This document shows, in pieces, positions 7,382 to 15,343 of a stretch of 64,000 bases of DNA (the stretch's first letter is position 1; each line of letters begins with the position of its first letter). Source of the stretch: Salininema proteolyticum. GTDB taxonomy: Bacteria > Actinomycetota > Actinomycetes > Mycobacteriales > Micromonosporaceae. The stretch lies in NCBI RefSeq assembly GCF_042685645.1, contig NZ_JBHUNX010000001.1:558001-622000 (forward strand). Reading direction: 5' to 3'. Under the pieces are notes generated by a model. It was given only the letters and a program-made list of their open reading frames with translations. It was not told the origin of the DNA and made no database searches. Both the position numbers and the translations under genes were made by a program.

Positions 7382-8524
7382 TCAGCCTAGAGCGCGGTCC
7401 AGGTCGGCCCACAGGTCGTCGGCCGACTCCAGCCCGACCGACAGGCGCAGCAGCTTGTCGTCGATGCCGCCGGCGTGGCGGTCGTCCTCGGAGACGACGT
7501 GGTGCGTCAGCGAAGCGGGGTGCTGGATGAGCGAGTCGACGCTGCCCAGGCTCACGGCCGGGGTGATGAGTTCGACCTTCTTGACGACCTCGTCGTGGTC
7601 GCCGACCGGGACGAACGAGACGAGCGTGCCGCCGGAGGCCATCTGCTCCGGGCGGTCGGCGTTCAGGCCCGGGTAGTGGACGGCCGCCACGCGGGGGTCG
7701 CCGCTGAGGCGCTGGGCCAGGTCCGCGGCCGTCGAGGCCATGCGCTCCACGCGGATCGGCAGGGTGGCGAGCCCGCGGTGCAGCATGTAGGCGGCCATGG
7801 GGTGCAGGATGCCGCCGGTCGCGATGCGCACGCTGCGCAGCTTCTGAGCGAACTCCTCTCCGCAGGCGACGACCCCGGCCACGATGTCGCCGTAGCCGCC
7901 GAGTGCCTTCGTCGCCGAGTGCACGACGACCGAAGCGCCGTGGTCGAGCGGGTTCTGCAGGACCGGCGTCGCGAGCGTGTTGTCCACCATCACGGGAACG
8001 TCGCCGGCCTCCTTGGCGACGTCGGCGATGGACACCTCCCCGAGGGTCGGGTTGGCCGGGGTCTCGATGACCACCAGGCCCGTGTCGGGACGGAGGGCGC
8101 CGGCGATCTCGTCGGGCTGCACCCACGTCACCTCGGTGCCGAGCAGGCCCGTGTTGAGCAGCAGGTCGGTGCCCCCGTAGACGGGGCGCACGGCCAGGAT
8201 GTGCCGCTTGCCGCCCATGGCGGAGGCGAGGAGGCAGGCCGATGTCGCGGCCATGCCCGAGGCGAAGGCCACGGCGGCCTCGGCGTGCTCCAGCTCGGCG
8301 ACGGCCTTTTCACAGCGCACCACGGTCGGGTTGTGGAGGCGTTGGTAGATGGGGCTGCCCTCGGGCTGCTTTCCGGAGGCGAACTGGTCCATGCGCTCGG
8401 CCTCGGCGGAGGAGTCGACGGCGGGGTAGGTCGTCGACAGGTCGATCGGCGGCACGTGGACGCCCAGGTCGGCGAGGTCTTCGCGGCCGGCGTGCACGGC
8501 TCTGGTGGAGAAGTCGATGCTCAT
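7382..8524 (-). CDS. Cys/Met-metabolism PLP enzyme (methionine gamma-lyase / cystathionine gamma-lyase type)
   Basis: A 380-residue fold-type I PLP enzyme of the Cys/Met metabolism family. Visible motifs are the YQRLHNPT substrate/PLP phosphate region near residue 60, FASGMAATSA, VYGGTDLLLN, and the Schiff-base lysine in HSATKALGGYGD near residue 208. The GD after the lysine loop and the divergent Lrp/AsnC regulator fit an amino-acid-degrading lyase, most likely acting on methionine or cystathionine. Sequence alone does not separate gamma-lyase from gamma-synthase activity. A short intergenic region of 60 bp shared with the regulator suggests direct control. Confidence 0.85.
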   Translation of the reverse strand: MSIDFSTRAVHAGREDLADLGVHVPPIDLSTTYPAVDSSAEAERMDQFASGKQPEGSPIYQRLHNPTVVRCEKAVAELEHAEAAVAFASGMAATSACLLASAMGGKRHILAVRPVYGGTDLLLNTGLLGTEVTWVQPDEIAGALRPDTGLVVIETPANPTLGEVSIADVAKEAGDVPVMVDNTLATPVLQNPLDHGASVVVHSATKALGGYGDIVAGVVACGEEFAQKLRSVRIATGGILHPMAAYMLHRGLATLPIRVERMASTAADLAQRLSGDPRVAAVHYPGLNADRPEQMASGGTLVSFVPVGDHDEVVKKVELITPAVSLGSVDSLIQHPASLTHHVVSEDDRHAGGIDDKLLRLSVGLESADDLWADLDRALG

Positions 8525-8584
8525 GGCACCGATGATCGCGGCATCGACGGCGCACGGGGGTGATCCATGTCGTAAATTCGGTTC

Positions 8585-9076
8585 ATGCCCGAGAACATCG
8601 AATTGGATGCGGTTGACTGGGAGATTCTCCGCTGTCTTCAGTCATTCGGCCGGATGACCAACCGCGACCTCGCCGCCCGAGCGGGGGTGGCGGCCTCCAC
8701 CTGCCAGATGCGGGTGCGCCGGCTGACGGAGGCCGGGGTCATCACCGGATACCACGCCGATCTGGACTGGAGCCTCCTCGGATCGCCCGTCCAGGCCTTC
8801 CTCGCCGTCCAGGTCCGCCCGCACCGGCGGCCCGTCGTCGACGCCTTCGTGCGCCACCTGAGGGAGGTGCCCGAGGTCCTGCGGTTCTACCACCTGACGG
8901 GGCCCGACGACTTCCTCGTCCATGTGGCGGTCGCGGACGTGGAGAGCCTCCAGGCTCTCGTGCTCGACCAGGTCACGGCTCGGGCCGAGGTCGCTCACGT
9001 GCGCACGAATCTGGTCTTCGAGCGATGGACCGGTCCGGGGCTCGATCCGGCCGGGCAGAGGCACGGGTCACGTTGA
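8585..9076 (+). CDS. Lrp/AsnC-family transcriptional regulator
   Basis: A 163-residue regulator divergent from the PLP lyase. Residues 6-55 form the winged helix-turn-helix (LDAVDWEILRCLQSFGRMTNRDLAARAGVAASTCQMRVRRL, written here in outline), and residues 70-150 form the RAM amino-acid-binding domain. The arrangement matches Lrp-type regulators that induce a neighbouring amino-acid catabolic gene when their effector, here probably methionine or a branched-chain amino acid, is abundant. The effector is inferred from context only. Confidence 0.9.
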   Translation: MPENIELDAVDWEILRCLQSFGRMTNRDLAARAGVAASTCQMRVRRLTEAGVITGYHADLDWSLLGSPVQAFLAVQVRPHRRPVVDAFVRHLREVPEVLRFYHLTGPDDFLVHVAVADVESLQALVLDQVTARAEVAHVRTNLVFERWTGPGLDPAGQRHGSR

Positions 9077-9167
9077 GGCGGGCCCCGGTTGCCGCCTCGG
9101 AACGGAGTCCGGTAGAGTTATTCAACGTCAGCGCGGCAGTCCTGAACAGGACGAAAGCGAGACGCCA

Positions 9168-9242
9168 TGGGGTATGGTGTAATTGGCAACACAGCGGTTT
9201 CTGGTACCGTCGTTCTTGGTTCGAGTCCAGGTACCCCAGCCA
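9168..9242 (+). tRNA. tRNA-Gln (anticodon CTG)
   Basis: A full cloverleaf is readable. The acceptor stem TGGGGTA (9168-9174) pairs with TACCCCA (9232-9238), the anticodon loop TTCTGGT gives CTG, the T-arm carries GGTTCGAGTCC, and a CCA end is encoded at 9240-9242. The unusual U1-A72 pair is typical of bacterial glutamine tRNAs. A strong terminator follows, so it appears to be a single-gene transcript. Confidence 0.95.
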
Positions 9243-9249
9243 CAGTGAA

Positions 9250-9273
9250 AAGCCGCCGAGAGGCGGCTTTTTT
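9250..9273 (+). terminator. Rho-independent terminator of tRNA-Gln
   Basis: GCCGCC and GGCGGC form a six-pair stem around a four-base loop and are followed by six or more T residues, 10 nt after the tRNA CCA end. Confidence 0.85.
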
Positions 9274-9433
9274 CTTGCCCTCAAGTCGTTTTCCGTTCGG
9301 CGCCGGCCCTTCCCTCCACTGACTGAGGCCGGTCCCCGGCCGGCCTTCACCGGAAGCGGTGCGGCCGACCGACTTCTCGCGGCCGCTTATCGCAGTGTCG
9401 GCCCCGACGAATCGAGTCGAGGCCGACAGCTCC

Positions 9434-9796
9434 TCACACCTTCTGGCGCGGCGCCACCTCGTCGAGGTGGTCGCGCAGGCGTTGGTGGACGTCCATGAGC
9501 TCCGTGATCCGCCCTTCGATCGTCCGCATGCGCTGTTCGATGTTCTCCAGCGCTTCGGCGCAGGCGGGGGCGGTGCGCAGGTCGATGTCGAGGCAGTCGC
9601 CGAACCGTCCGATGTCCTCGGTCCCCAGGCCCACCCGCAGGAGCAGGCGGATGTTCCGCACCCGCATCACCGCGGCCTCGTCGTAGTCGCGGTAGCCGTT
9701 GTCCCGCCGCTGCGATTCCAGCAGCCCCTGCTGCTCGTAGTAGCGCAGCGCCCTGGTCGTGGCGCCCGTGCGTTCCGCCAGTTCTCCGATGCGCAT
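9434..9796 (-). CDS. MerR-family transcriptional regulator
   Basis: A 120-residue MerR regulator starting at ATG 9796. The N-terminal winged helix shows MRIGELAERTG, TTRALRYYEQQGLL and NGYRDYDE, followed by a coiled-coil dimerisation helix. A Cys pair (C68 and C79) lies where SoxR-like and metal-sensing members carry ligands, but the spacing does not match a known sensor. It begins 14 nt after the MFS exporter stop on the same strand, so the exporter and regulator probably formed one operon before the exporter was broken by an insertion element. Confidence 0.88.
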   Translation of the reverse strand: MRIGELAERTGATTRALRYYEQQGLLESQRRDNGYRDYDEAAVMRVRNIRLLLRVGLGTEDIGRFGDCLDIDLRTAPACAEALENIEQRMRTIEGRITELMDVHQRLRDHLDEVAPRQKV

Positions 9797-9810
9797 TTCC
9801 CGGCCTCCCG

Positions 9811-10620
9811 TCAAGACTGCCCGGCGCCCACTGTAACTCGCTCGGACGGTGCCGCGCCGGTGCGGAACGTCCGGAACGAGACGGCGAAGACCGCCAGCGC
9901 GATCAGGCTCAACAGGCCCGACGCGAGCGGCACGGCCGGTGCGCCGAATCCCGACAGCACGGCGCCGCCGAGCCCTCCGGCGATGGAGATCCCGAAGAAC
10001 AGGGCGCTGTTGTTGAGCCCGACGACCTCCCCTCCCGCATCGCCGGCGAGGTTGATCAGGCGCAGGTGCATCGCGGGGTTGAAGGCCCAGCCGCCCAGGG
10101 CCCAGCCGGCGAACAGGAACCCGAAGAGCACCACCGGAACCTGGTCCATCGCGTAGCCCAGTGCGGCCATCGCCAGCACCGACGCGACCTGTCCGCCGAC
10201 GGCGACCAGGGTGGTGCGCTCGGGTCCGAACCGGTCGGTGGCGCGCGAACCCAGCCAGGTCCCGATCGCCCCGGCGACGCCGGCGGCGGCGATCAGCGCG
10301 GCCAGGGCGCGCGGGCCCGCTCCGGTGGCCTCGGCGGCGATCGGAGCGATGTACTCGTAGGCCATGAGCCCGCCCGAGGCGGCGATCAGGACGCTGAGCA
10401 GGGCGGTGAGGATCGCGGGTCGCCGCAGGGGCGCCAGGCGGATTCGCAGCGGGGTCCGGGGCGGCGGCTCGCTCGCAGGCAGCCTCAGCATCCCCAGGGT
10501 GGCGAGCGCGGCCAGGGCGGCGACGAACACCATGGTGGAACGCCATCCGAAGGCGCCGCCCAGCCAGGTTCCCAGGGGCATGCCGGCGGCGAGGGCGACG
10601 GTGAGGCCCGCGGCCACGGT
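9811..10620 (-). pseudogene. MFS drug exporter, 3' part (gene split by TnpB element)
   Basis: About 269 codons of the C-terminal part of a 12-helix major facilitator exporter of the Cmx/AraJ type. The remaining residues begin TVAAGLTVALAAGMPLGTWLGG, which is motif C territory in helix 5, so the first 4-5 helices are missing. The missing N-terminal part lies in the same orientation at 12056-12463. Between them is a TnpB element of about 1.4 kb. An internal GTG could restart translation, but a half transporter is unlikely to work. Confidence 0.85.
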
Positions 10621-10635
10621 TCCTATTTGACGTCC

Positions 10636-10654
10636 TCGCCTAAAGGGAAGGCGA
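10636..10654 (-). ncRNA. Right-end hairpin, likely 3' part of a TnpB guide RNA (omega RNA)
   Basis: TnpB elements make a guide RNA from the 3' end of tnpB through the right end, with the guide taken from flanking DNA. Here the perfect six-pair hairpin lies 45 nt after the tnpB stop and 15 nt before the inferred element edge. The guide would then come from MFS sequence at about 10601-10620. The exact RNA ends are unknown. Confidence 0.45.
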
Positions 10655-10698
10655 TTCCCGGCTTGGCTTCCAGCGTGGCTGGAGGCTCTACGGTCGGG

Positions 10699-11913
10699 TT
10701 ACTGCTTCGACGCGCTGTGCCGGGTCTCCCCGGTCTTACCTGCGCTCCACGAGTCGTTTAGGGTCTCCGCATGCCCTGCGGCGACCAGCCTGCGCCCTTC
10801 GGCGCGAATATTCTTCTCGGCGTTGGCGTCCCTGTCGAGTGCCGTCCCGCACCCGCACTCCCAACGGCGAACCTTGAGCCCTTCCAGACCGGAGGGGCCG
10901 GTCAAGGCTCCGCAAGCGGAGCACAGACGGGTGGAGGGGAAGAACCGATCCACCCGCACGAACACGCGGCCCGTACGGGCGGCCTTGGATTCCAGACGGG
11001 TCAGGAACATCCCGAACGCCGCCTCCTGCACCGACTTCGACATGCGGGACCTCTGCAGCCCCTTGACGTTCAAGTCCTCCACATATACAGCTTGATTCTC
11101 ACTGACGATGCGGTGGACCTTCTTGTCTATCCAGTCGGAGCGGGAGTGCTTGATCTTCTCGTGGACCCGGGCGACCTTAAGACGCGCCTTGGCGCGGTTG
11201 TTCGATCCCTTCTGCTTGCGCGACAGAGACCGCTGCGCGCGTTTGAGTTTCCGCTCCAGGCGGGCGAAGAACTTCGGGTTCTCGATCACCGCCCCGCCCC
11301 GCAGCACGGCGAACGACTTCAACCCGAGGTCGATCCCCGTATCCTGGTCGGCCGGGAGTGGTTCGAGTAGGTCCGCGCCGTCATCGAGGGCGACCACGAA
11401 CGAGGCGTAATATTTCCCCGTGGGGGTCTTGATGACCGTCACCGAGCTGGGGCAGGAGGGCAGCTCCCGCGACCAGGCGACTGTGAGGTCCCCGATCTTG
11501 GGCAGCCGCAGCCGCCCGTTGTCCAGTACGCGGAACCGTGCGGCCTTGGTGAACCTGGCGGTCTGTGTGTTCGACCGGCGTTTGAACCGGGGCGGCCCGA
11601 TGCGCGGGCCGGACCGTTTTCCCTTGAGCGAGTCGAAGAAATTTGTGTACGCCCGGTCGCAGTCCCGGACCGCTTGTTGCAAGGGGACGGCTGAGACCTC
11701 GGCCAGCCATGCCCGCTGGTCGGTCTTCTTCGCCTCGGTGATCAACCGGCGGGACAAGTCACCCGATGCGGGGAAGGGTTCTCCGGCCGCATAGGCGGCC
11801 TTGCGGGCGGCCACGCTGTCGTTGTAAACGACTCGGACGCACCCGAACACCCGCGCCAGGGCCTTGGCCTGTGGCGCGGTCGGGTAGATCCGGAACCGGT
11901 ACCGCAGCAGCAC
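10699..11913 (-). CDS. tnpB: TnpB RNA-guided nuclease of an IS605/IS1341 element
   Basis: A 404-residue OrfB/TnpB protein, full length for the family. The RuvC catalytic residues are all present: D195 in GIDLGLK, E279 in YVEDLNV, and the aspartate of LDRDANAEKNI near 360-362. The zinc finger (C331, C334, C353, C355) is intact. TnpB cuts DNA at sites matching its guide RNA and helps the element persist. With no tnpA nearby, movement would need a transposase supplied in trans. Start is GTG 11913. Confidence 0.93.
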   Translation of the reverse strand: MLLRYRFRIYPTAPQAKALARVFGCVRVVYNDSVAARKAAYAAGEPFPASGDLSRRLITEAKKTDQRAWLAEVSAVPLQQAVRDCDRAYTNFFDSLKGKRSGPRIGPPRFKRRSNTQTARFTKAARFRVLDNGRLRLPKIGDLTVAWSRELPSCPSSVTVIKTPTGKYYASFVVALDDGADLLEPLPADQDTGIDLGLKSFAVLRGGAVIENPKFFARLERKLKRAQRSLSRKQKGSNNRAKARLKVARVHEKIKHSRSDWIDKKVHRIVSENQAVYVEDLNVKGLQRSRMSKSVQEAAFGMFLTRLESKAARTGRVFVRVDRFFPSTRLCSACGALTGPSGLEGLKVRRWECGCGTALDRDANAEKNIRAEGRRLVAAGHAETLNDSWSAGKTGETRHSASKQ

Positions 11914-12025
11914 ACTGTGACTCTATCGCGGGGGTCTGACACGTGGCTTGCGAGATATCGCGTGGGCCGGTTCCAGCGGCCACAGTGGTCCACCGCGCGC
12001 GGTTCTGAGCCGCTTCACCACCGCC

Positions 12026-12463
12026 CTAAAGGACGGCGCACTGCGGCAGAATCCGGTAGCGGCCCTGCCTTCCGGTCGGGGCGAGTGTCGCCGCCGTCGC
12101 GACGGCCGTCGGCGTGATGACGCCGCCCGCGCAGGCGAGCATTACGCGCAGCAACAGCGGTGCGGTGTAGGTGGGGGCGACGGCCGCGAGCAGGTTGCCG
12201 GCGATGAAGACGGCGGTCGCGCTCACCATGACGGCGCGTCGCGACCACCGGGCGGTGACGATGGCGGCGATCGGGGCGGTCACGGCGAACGTCAGGGAGA
12301 ACACGGTGACGAGCTGTCCGGCGGCGGCCTCGGAGACGGCGAGGTCGTCCGCGATCTCGGGCAGGAGCCCGGCGATGACGAAGTCGTCGGTTCCGACGGC
12401 GAAGGCCGCGAAGAAGAGGGCTAGCAGCCACAGTGGCGTGCGGGGCGTTGAATCCGTTGTCAT
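12026..12463 (-). pseudogene. MFS drug exporter, 5' part (gene split by TnpB element)
   Basis: The first about 136 native codons of the exporter, from ATG 12463 to about 12056, followed by nine codons read into the insertion element and a stop. The protein shows helices 1-4 and the MFS start LWLLALFFAAFAVGTDDFVIAGLLP, with RWSRRA as motif A. The reading breaks at GRQGRY, where the 3' part resumes as TVAAGLTVAL on the other side of the element. The insertion therefore inactivates an antibiotic-exporter-like gene that was paired with a MerR regulator. Confidence 0.85.
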
Positions 12464-12592
12464 AGGGCGACGCTAAAACCTTGACGCCCACGTCAATGTC
12501 AAGTTCCTGTGACGGCTTCCACCGTCGCCACTCTACGGGCCCTCTCGGCGGACGGCTGTCGGGTGCGACGGCCTGCGGTGCGGACCGACCGA

Positions 12593-12743
12593 GTCTCTCC
12601 GACGCGCGGGAGTTCCTAGACCACGCCCTCTCGCGGTTCGCACGGGGCGTCTGAGCCTTTCCCAGAGCGCGGGAGTTCCTGGCAGAGCTTTCCAGCCAGG
12701 ACTTTACCGATGCCAGTCTCTCCCGGCGCTCGGGAGTTCCTGC
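12593..12743. CRISPR. Degenerate CRISPR-like array of three repeats (no cas genes)
   Basis: Three imperfect 27-28 nt repeats start at 12593, 12655 and 12716, all ending GGGAGTTCCT plus a few bases. The last copy contains a perfect CTCCCG/CGGGAG hairpin. The periods are 62 and 61 bp and the spacers 35 and 33 bp, close to the 61-bp period of type I-E arrays. Repeat 5' halves differ from each other, so this is a decayed array or a chance repeat family. No cas gene is in the window. The two spacers match nothing else in the window by eye. Confidence 0.45.
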
Positions 12744-12819
12744 CTCCCTTCGGGGGTCTCGCCGCCATCGATAAAGAGTCAAAACAACTTAGGGCCCCCC
12801 TTACTCTTGCCTTCCGCTC

Positions 12820-12838
12820 GTAGGTTAGGCTAGCCTAA
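12820..12838 (+). promoter_or_regulatory. Iron box (IdeR/DmdR-type operator)
   Basis: The 19-bp GTAGGTTAGGCTAGCCTAA agrees with the actinobacterial iron-box consensus at 17 positions and is itself nearly palindromic. It lies 53 nt before a siderophore-interacting protein gene, so iron-bound repressor should switch that gene off when iron is sufficient. Confidence 0.85.
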
Positions 12839-12891
12839 GGCCTACCCGGTTCTCTTTTCCGGGAAGCACACACCGAGAGGGAGGTCCCCAC

Positions 12892-13806
12892 GTGAGCACA
12901 GCCGTTCTCACCCCGACCCAGACCGCGCTCCCGTGGCGCATGTTCAACGTCTCCGTCGTCGGACTGCGCCGCCTCTCACCCTCATTCCTCCGCGTCACCT
13001 TCGGCGGCGACGCCCTGCGCGACTTCGCCGACAACGGCCTGGACCAGCGCATCAAACTGATCTTCCCCGCCCCCGAGGGCGGATACGAGGGACTCGTCGA
13101 GGGCGAGCGCTGGTACCAGGCGCTGCGCCGGCTCCCCGAGCCGAAGCGCCCCACGGTGCGCACCTACACCGTCCGCTACGCGCGTCCCGAGGTCGCGGAG
13201 CTCGACGTGGACATCGTGATCCACCCGCCCGAGTCCCACAGCGGCCCGGCCCTGGACTGGGCCCTCAACGCCCGCATCGGGGACGAGATCGTCGTCCTCG
13301 GTCCCAACGCCCGCTACGACGGCGTCCACGGCGGTATCGACTTCAAGGCCCCGCAGGGCTCCGAGGTCCTCGTCGGCGGCGACGAGACCGCCCTTCCCGC
13401 GATCGCCGCGATCTGCGAGGGCCTGCCGGAGGACGCGGTCGGCCGCGTGGTCGTGGAGGTTCCCGACTCGCTAGACATCGGCGACCTCAAGGCCCCCACG
13501 GGAGTGGAGATCACGTGGATTCCGCGTGACGGCCACCCGCGCGGCTCCAGCTTCGTGGGCACGTTCTGCGCGGCGGCGGACGAGCTGAGCATCCCGCAGG
13601 GCGACTCGCAGTGCGCGGAGATCGACATCGACTCCGAGATCCTCTGGGAGCTGCCCGACGCCGAGGCCCGCCAGCCCGGCTACGTCTGGCTGGCCGCCGA
13701 GGCGGGCGTGGTGAAGCAGGTCCGCACGGTGCTGCGCAAGGAGCGCGGAATGGACCGCAACGCCCTGGCGCTCATGGGCTACTGGAAGGACGGCCGCTCG
13801 CTCTAG
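12892..13806 (+). CDS. Siderophore-interacting protein (FAD/NAD(P)H ferric-siderophore reductase)
   Basis: A 304-residue SIP-family flavoprotein that reduces ferric siderophores in the cytoplasm to free the iron. The FAD site is visible as PTVRTYTVRY at about residues 84-93, followed by the phosphate-binding HSGPALDWAL. The C-terminal NAD(P)H domain shows EVLVGGDETALPAI and the family's final AAEAGVVKQVRTVLRKERGMDR...GYWKDGRS. The GTG start has a strong GAGGGAGG site. The upstream iron box supports control by iron. It stands alone, without siderophore synthesis genes nearby. Confidence 0.93.
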   Translation: MSTAVLTPTQTALPWRMFNVSVVGLRRLSPSFLRVTFGGDALRDFADNGLDQRIKLIFPAPEGGYEGLVEGERWYQALRRLPEPKRPTVRTYTVRYARPEVAELDVDIVIHPPESHSGPALDWALNARIGDEIVVLGPNARYDGVHGGIDFKAPQGSEVLVGGDETALPAIAAICEGLPEDAVGRVVVEVPDSLDIGDLKAPTGVEITWIPRDGHPRGSSFVGTFCAAADELSIPQGDSQCAEIDIDSEILWELPDAEARQPGYVWLAAEAGVVKQVRTVLRKERGMDRNALALMGYWKDGRSL

Positions 13807-13826
13807 CGGCCTCTGAATCGTTCGAG

Positions 13827-13850
13827 GGCGGGACCCCGCTGGGTCCCGCC
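13827..13850 (+). terminator. Terminator after the siderophore-interacting protein gene
   Basis: A 10-bp perfect stem GGCGGGACCC/GGGTCCCGCC with a four-base loop, 21 nt after the stop codon, followed by CTCTCTC rather than a T-run. Confidence 0.65.
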
Positions 13851-13897
13851 CTCTCTCATGCTCTACGGCCGTTCACGGGCCCTTTCCCTGAGCCGCT

Positions 13898-14194
13898 CTA
13901 CGACTCGGGTCCTCCCTGCGCGACCAGGTCGCCGTACTCGGGGTGGCGGCCGATCCACTTCTCGTAGAACGGGCAGGCCGGCACGACGGACTTTCCGGCG
14001 GCTCGGGCCTCGTCCAGGGTCGTCTGTGCCAGGAGCCCGGCGATGCCCTCCCCTTTGCGGGCCGAGTCCACTTCGGTGTGGATGAAGGCGATCTGATGGG
14101 GCGAGTCGCGGTACTCCGAGAGGCCGACCATCTCGCCGTCCTCCCAGACCTCGTAGCGCTGGGCGTCCTTGTTGTCCACTATCTCCACGGCCAT
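13898..14194 (-). CDS. Small GNAT-family N-acetyltransferase (YidJ-like)
   Basis: A 98-residue minimal GNAT protein of the YidJ/Gcn5-related small type. It contains the short strand pair YEVWEDGEMVGLSEYR, the conserved IAFIHTEV strand, the acetyl-CoA loop RKGEGIAGLL, and CPFYEKWIGRHPEY at the end, all features of this subfamily. Its substrate is unknown. It has a GGAGG site before ATG 14194 and stands between the iron gene and ispH on the opposite strand to the former. Confidence 0.88.
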   Translation of the reverse strand: MAVEIVDNKDAQRYEVWEDGEMVGLSEYRDSPHQIAFIHTEVDSARKGEGIAGLLAQTTLDEARAAGKSVVPACPFYEKWIGRHPEYGDLVAQGGPES

Positions 14195-14314
14195 GGGGCC
14201 TCCTCTTCGGTCGGGATCCGCTGTCTACAGAATCGCGCAGGGGCCTCCGGTATTCCCCGGAAACGAAGAACCCGCCGCGGCACCGGGCCGGGGCGGGTTC
14301 TGAGCTTCGCTTGC

Positions 14315-15286
14315 CTACTTGACGTTGGCGGCGGCCATGTCCAGTTTGAGCTCGCGGGGCAGCTGGAAGGTCTGCTTCTCCACGACCGGCTCGAACTCCT
14401 CGACGGTGCCGTAGCCGCGCTCGTCCAGGAAGTCCAGGACCTCGCGGACGAGGTTGTCGGGGACCGAGGCGCCGGAGGTGACGCCGACGGTCGTCACGCC
14501 CTCGAGCCAGGCCTCTTCGATCTCGCTGGCGTAGTCGACCAGGTAGGACGAGTCGGCGCCGTGCTGCAGCGCGACCTCGACCAGTCGCAGGGAGTTGGAG
14601 GAGTTCTGGCTGCCCACCACGATGACCAGTTCGCAGTCTGCGGCGATGTCCTTGACGACCTGCTGGCGGTTCTGGGTGGCGTAGCAGATGTCGTCCGACG
14701 GCGGGGACTGCAGGAGCGGCAGGCGCTTCTTCAAGCGGTCGACCGTCTCCATCGTCTCGTCCACCGAGAGGGTCGTCTGGGAGAGCCACACGACCTTGGA
14801 CTCGTCGCGGACCTCGATGTTCTCCACCTCGTCGGGCCCGTCGACCAACTGGATGTGCTCCGGGGCCTCCCCGGAGGTGCCGATGACCTCCTCGTGGCCC
14901 TCGTGCCCGATGAGCACGATGTCGTAGTCCTCCTTGGCGAAGCGCCGCGCCTCCTGGTGCACCTTGGTGACCAGCGGGCAGGTCGCGTCGATGGCCTTGA
15001 GGCTGCGCTCCTCGGCCTGGTCGTGCACTTCGGGCGCCACGCCGTGAGCGGAGAACACGACGACGGACCCCTCGGGGACCTCCTCGTTCTCCTCGACGAA
15101 GACCGCCCCCTTGCTCTCGAGGGTCTCGACGACGTGCTTGTTGTGCACGATCTGCTTGCGCACGTAAACCGGATCGCCGTAGACTTCGAGCGCCTTCTCG
15201 ACGGTCACGACGGCCCGGTCGACTCCTGCGCAGTAGCCGCGGGGCTTGGCCAGCAGCACTCGCTTCTCTACAGGCTTGGATTCCAC
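14315..15286 (-). CDS. ispH: 4-hydroxy-3-methylbut-2-enyl diphosphate reductase (IspH)
   Basis: A 323-residue iron-sulfur enzyme for the last step of the MEP isoprenoid pathway, making IPP and DMAPP from HMBPP. The three cluster-binding cysteines are present: C19 in RGYCAGVDRA, one in DATCPLVTKVH near residue 99, and one in DICYATQNRQ near residue 202. The catalytic Glu region VGHEGHEEVIG and the substrate-binding SQNSSNS are also seen. Length is normal. It diverges from xseA across about 57 bp, as in many actinobacteria. Confidence 0.96.
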   Translation of the reverse strand: MESKPVEKRVLLAKPRGYCAGVDRAVVTVEKALEVYGDPVYVRKQIVHNKHVVETLESKGAVFVEENEEVPEGSVVVFSAHGVAPEVHDQAEERSLKAIDATCPLVTKVHQEARRFAKEDYDIVLIGHEGHEEVIGTSGEAPEHIQLVDGPDEVENIEVRDESKVVWLSQTTLSVDETMETVDRLKKRLPLLQSPPSDDICYATQNRQQVVKDIAADCELVIVVGSQNSSNSLRLVEVALQHGADSSYLVDYASEIEEAWLEGVTTVGVTSGASVPDNLVREVLDFLDERGYGTVEEFEPVVEKQTFQLPRELKLDMAAANVK

Positions 15287-15330
15287 CCCACGATCTTAGC
15301 CGCCTGCGGCTGGAACACAAAGCCTCCCGC

Positions 15331-15336
15331 TAGGCT
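15331..15336 (+). promoter_or_regulatory. -10 box for leaderless xseA
   Basis: TAGGCT ends 7 nt before the GTG at 15344, the spacing of a leaderless transcript. The proximity to the divergent ispH start means that both promoters share about 57 bp. Confidence 0.5.
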
Positions 15337-15343
15337 AGGGGTT

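Larger units (their letters stand above)
10621..12055 (-). mobile_element. IS605/IS1341-type insertion element carrying tnpB only
   Basis: The element separates the two halves of an MFS gene, which places its ends near 10621 and 12055 (a few bases uncertain). It carries tnpB but no tnpA. Both ends have subterminal hairpins: TCGCCT/AGGCGA with a loop at 10636-10654 at the right end, and an imperfect seven-pair GCCGTCC/GGGCGGT hairpin around 12024-12041 at the left end. No target duplication is seen, as expected for this family. Confidence 0.8.

Noticed and set aside
9811..10620. Treating the MFS 3' part as a complete transporter
   Set aside because: It lacks the first helices and joins the 5' part at 12056 on the other side of the TnpB element.
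13943..15343. Plus-strand extension upstream of xseA across ispH
   Set aside because: The extension is the antisense of ispH and has no ribosome-binding site. The xseA start at 15344 has a leaderless promoter.
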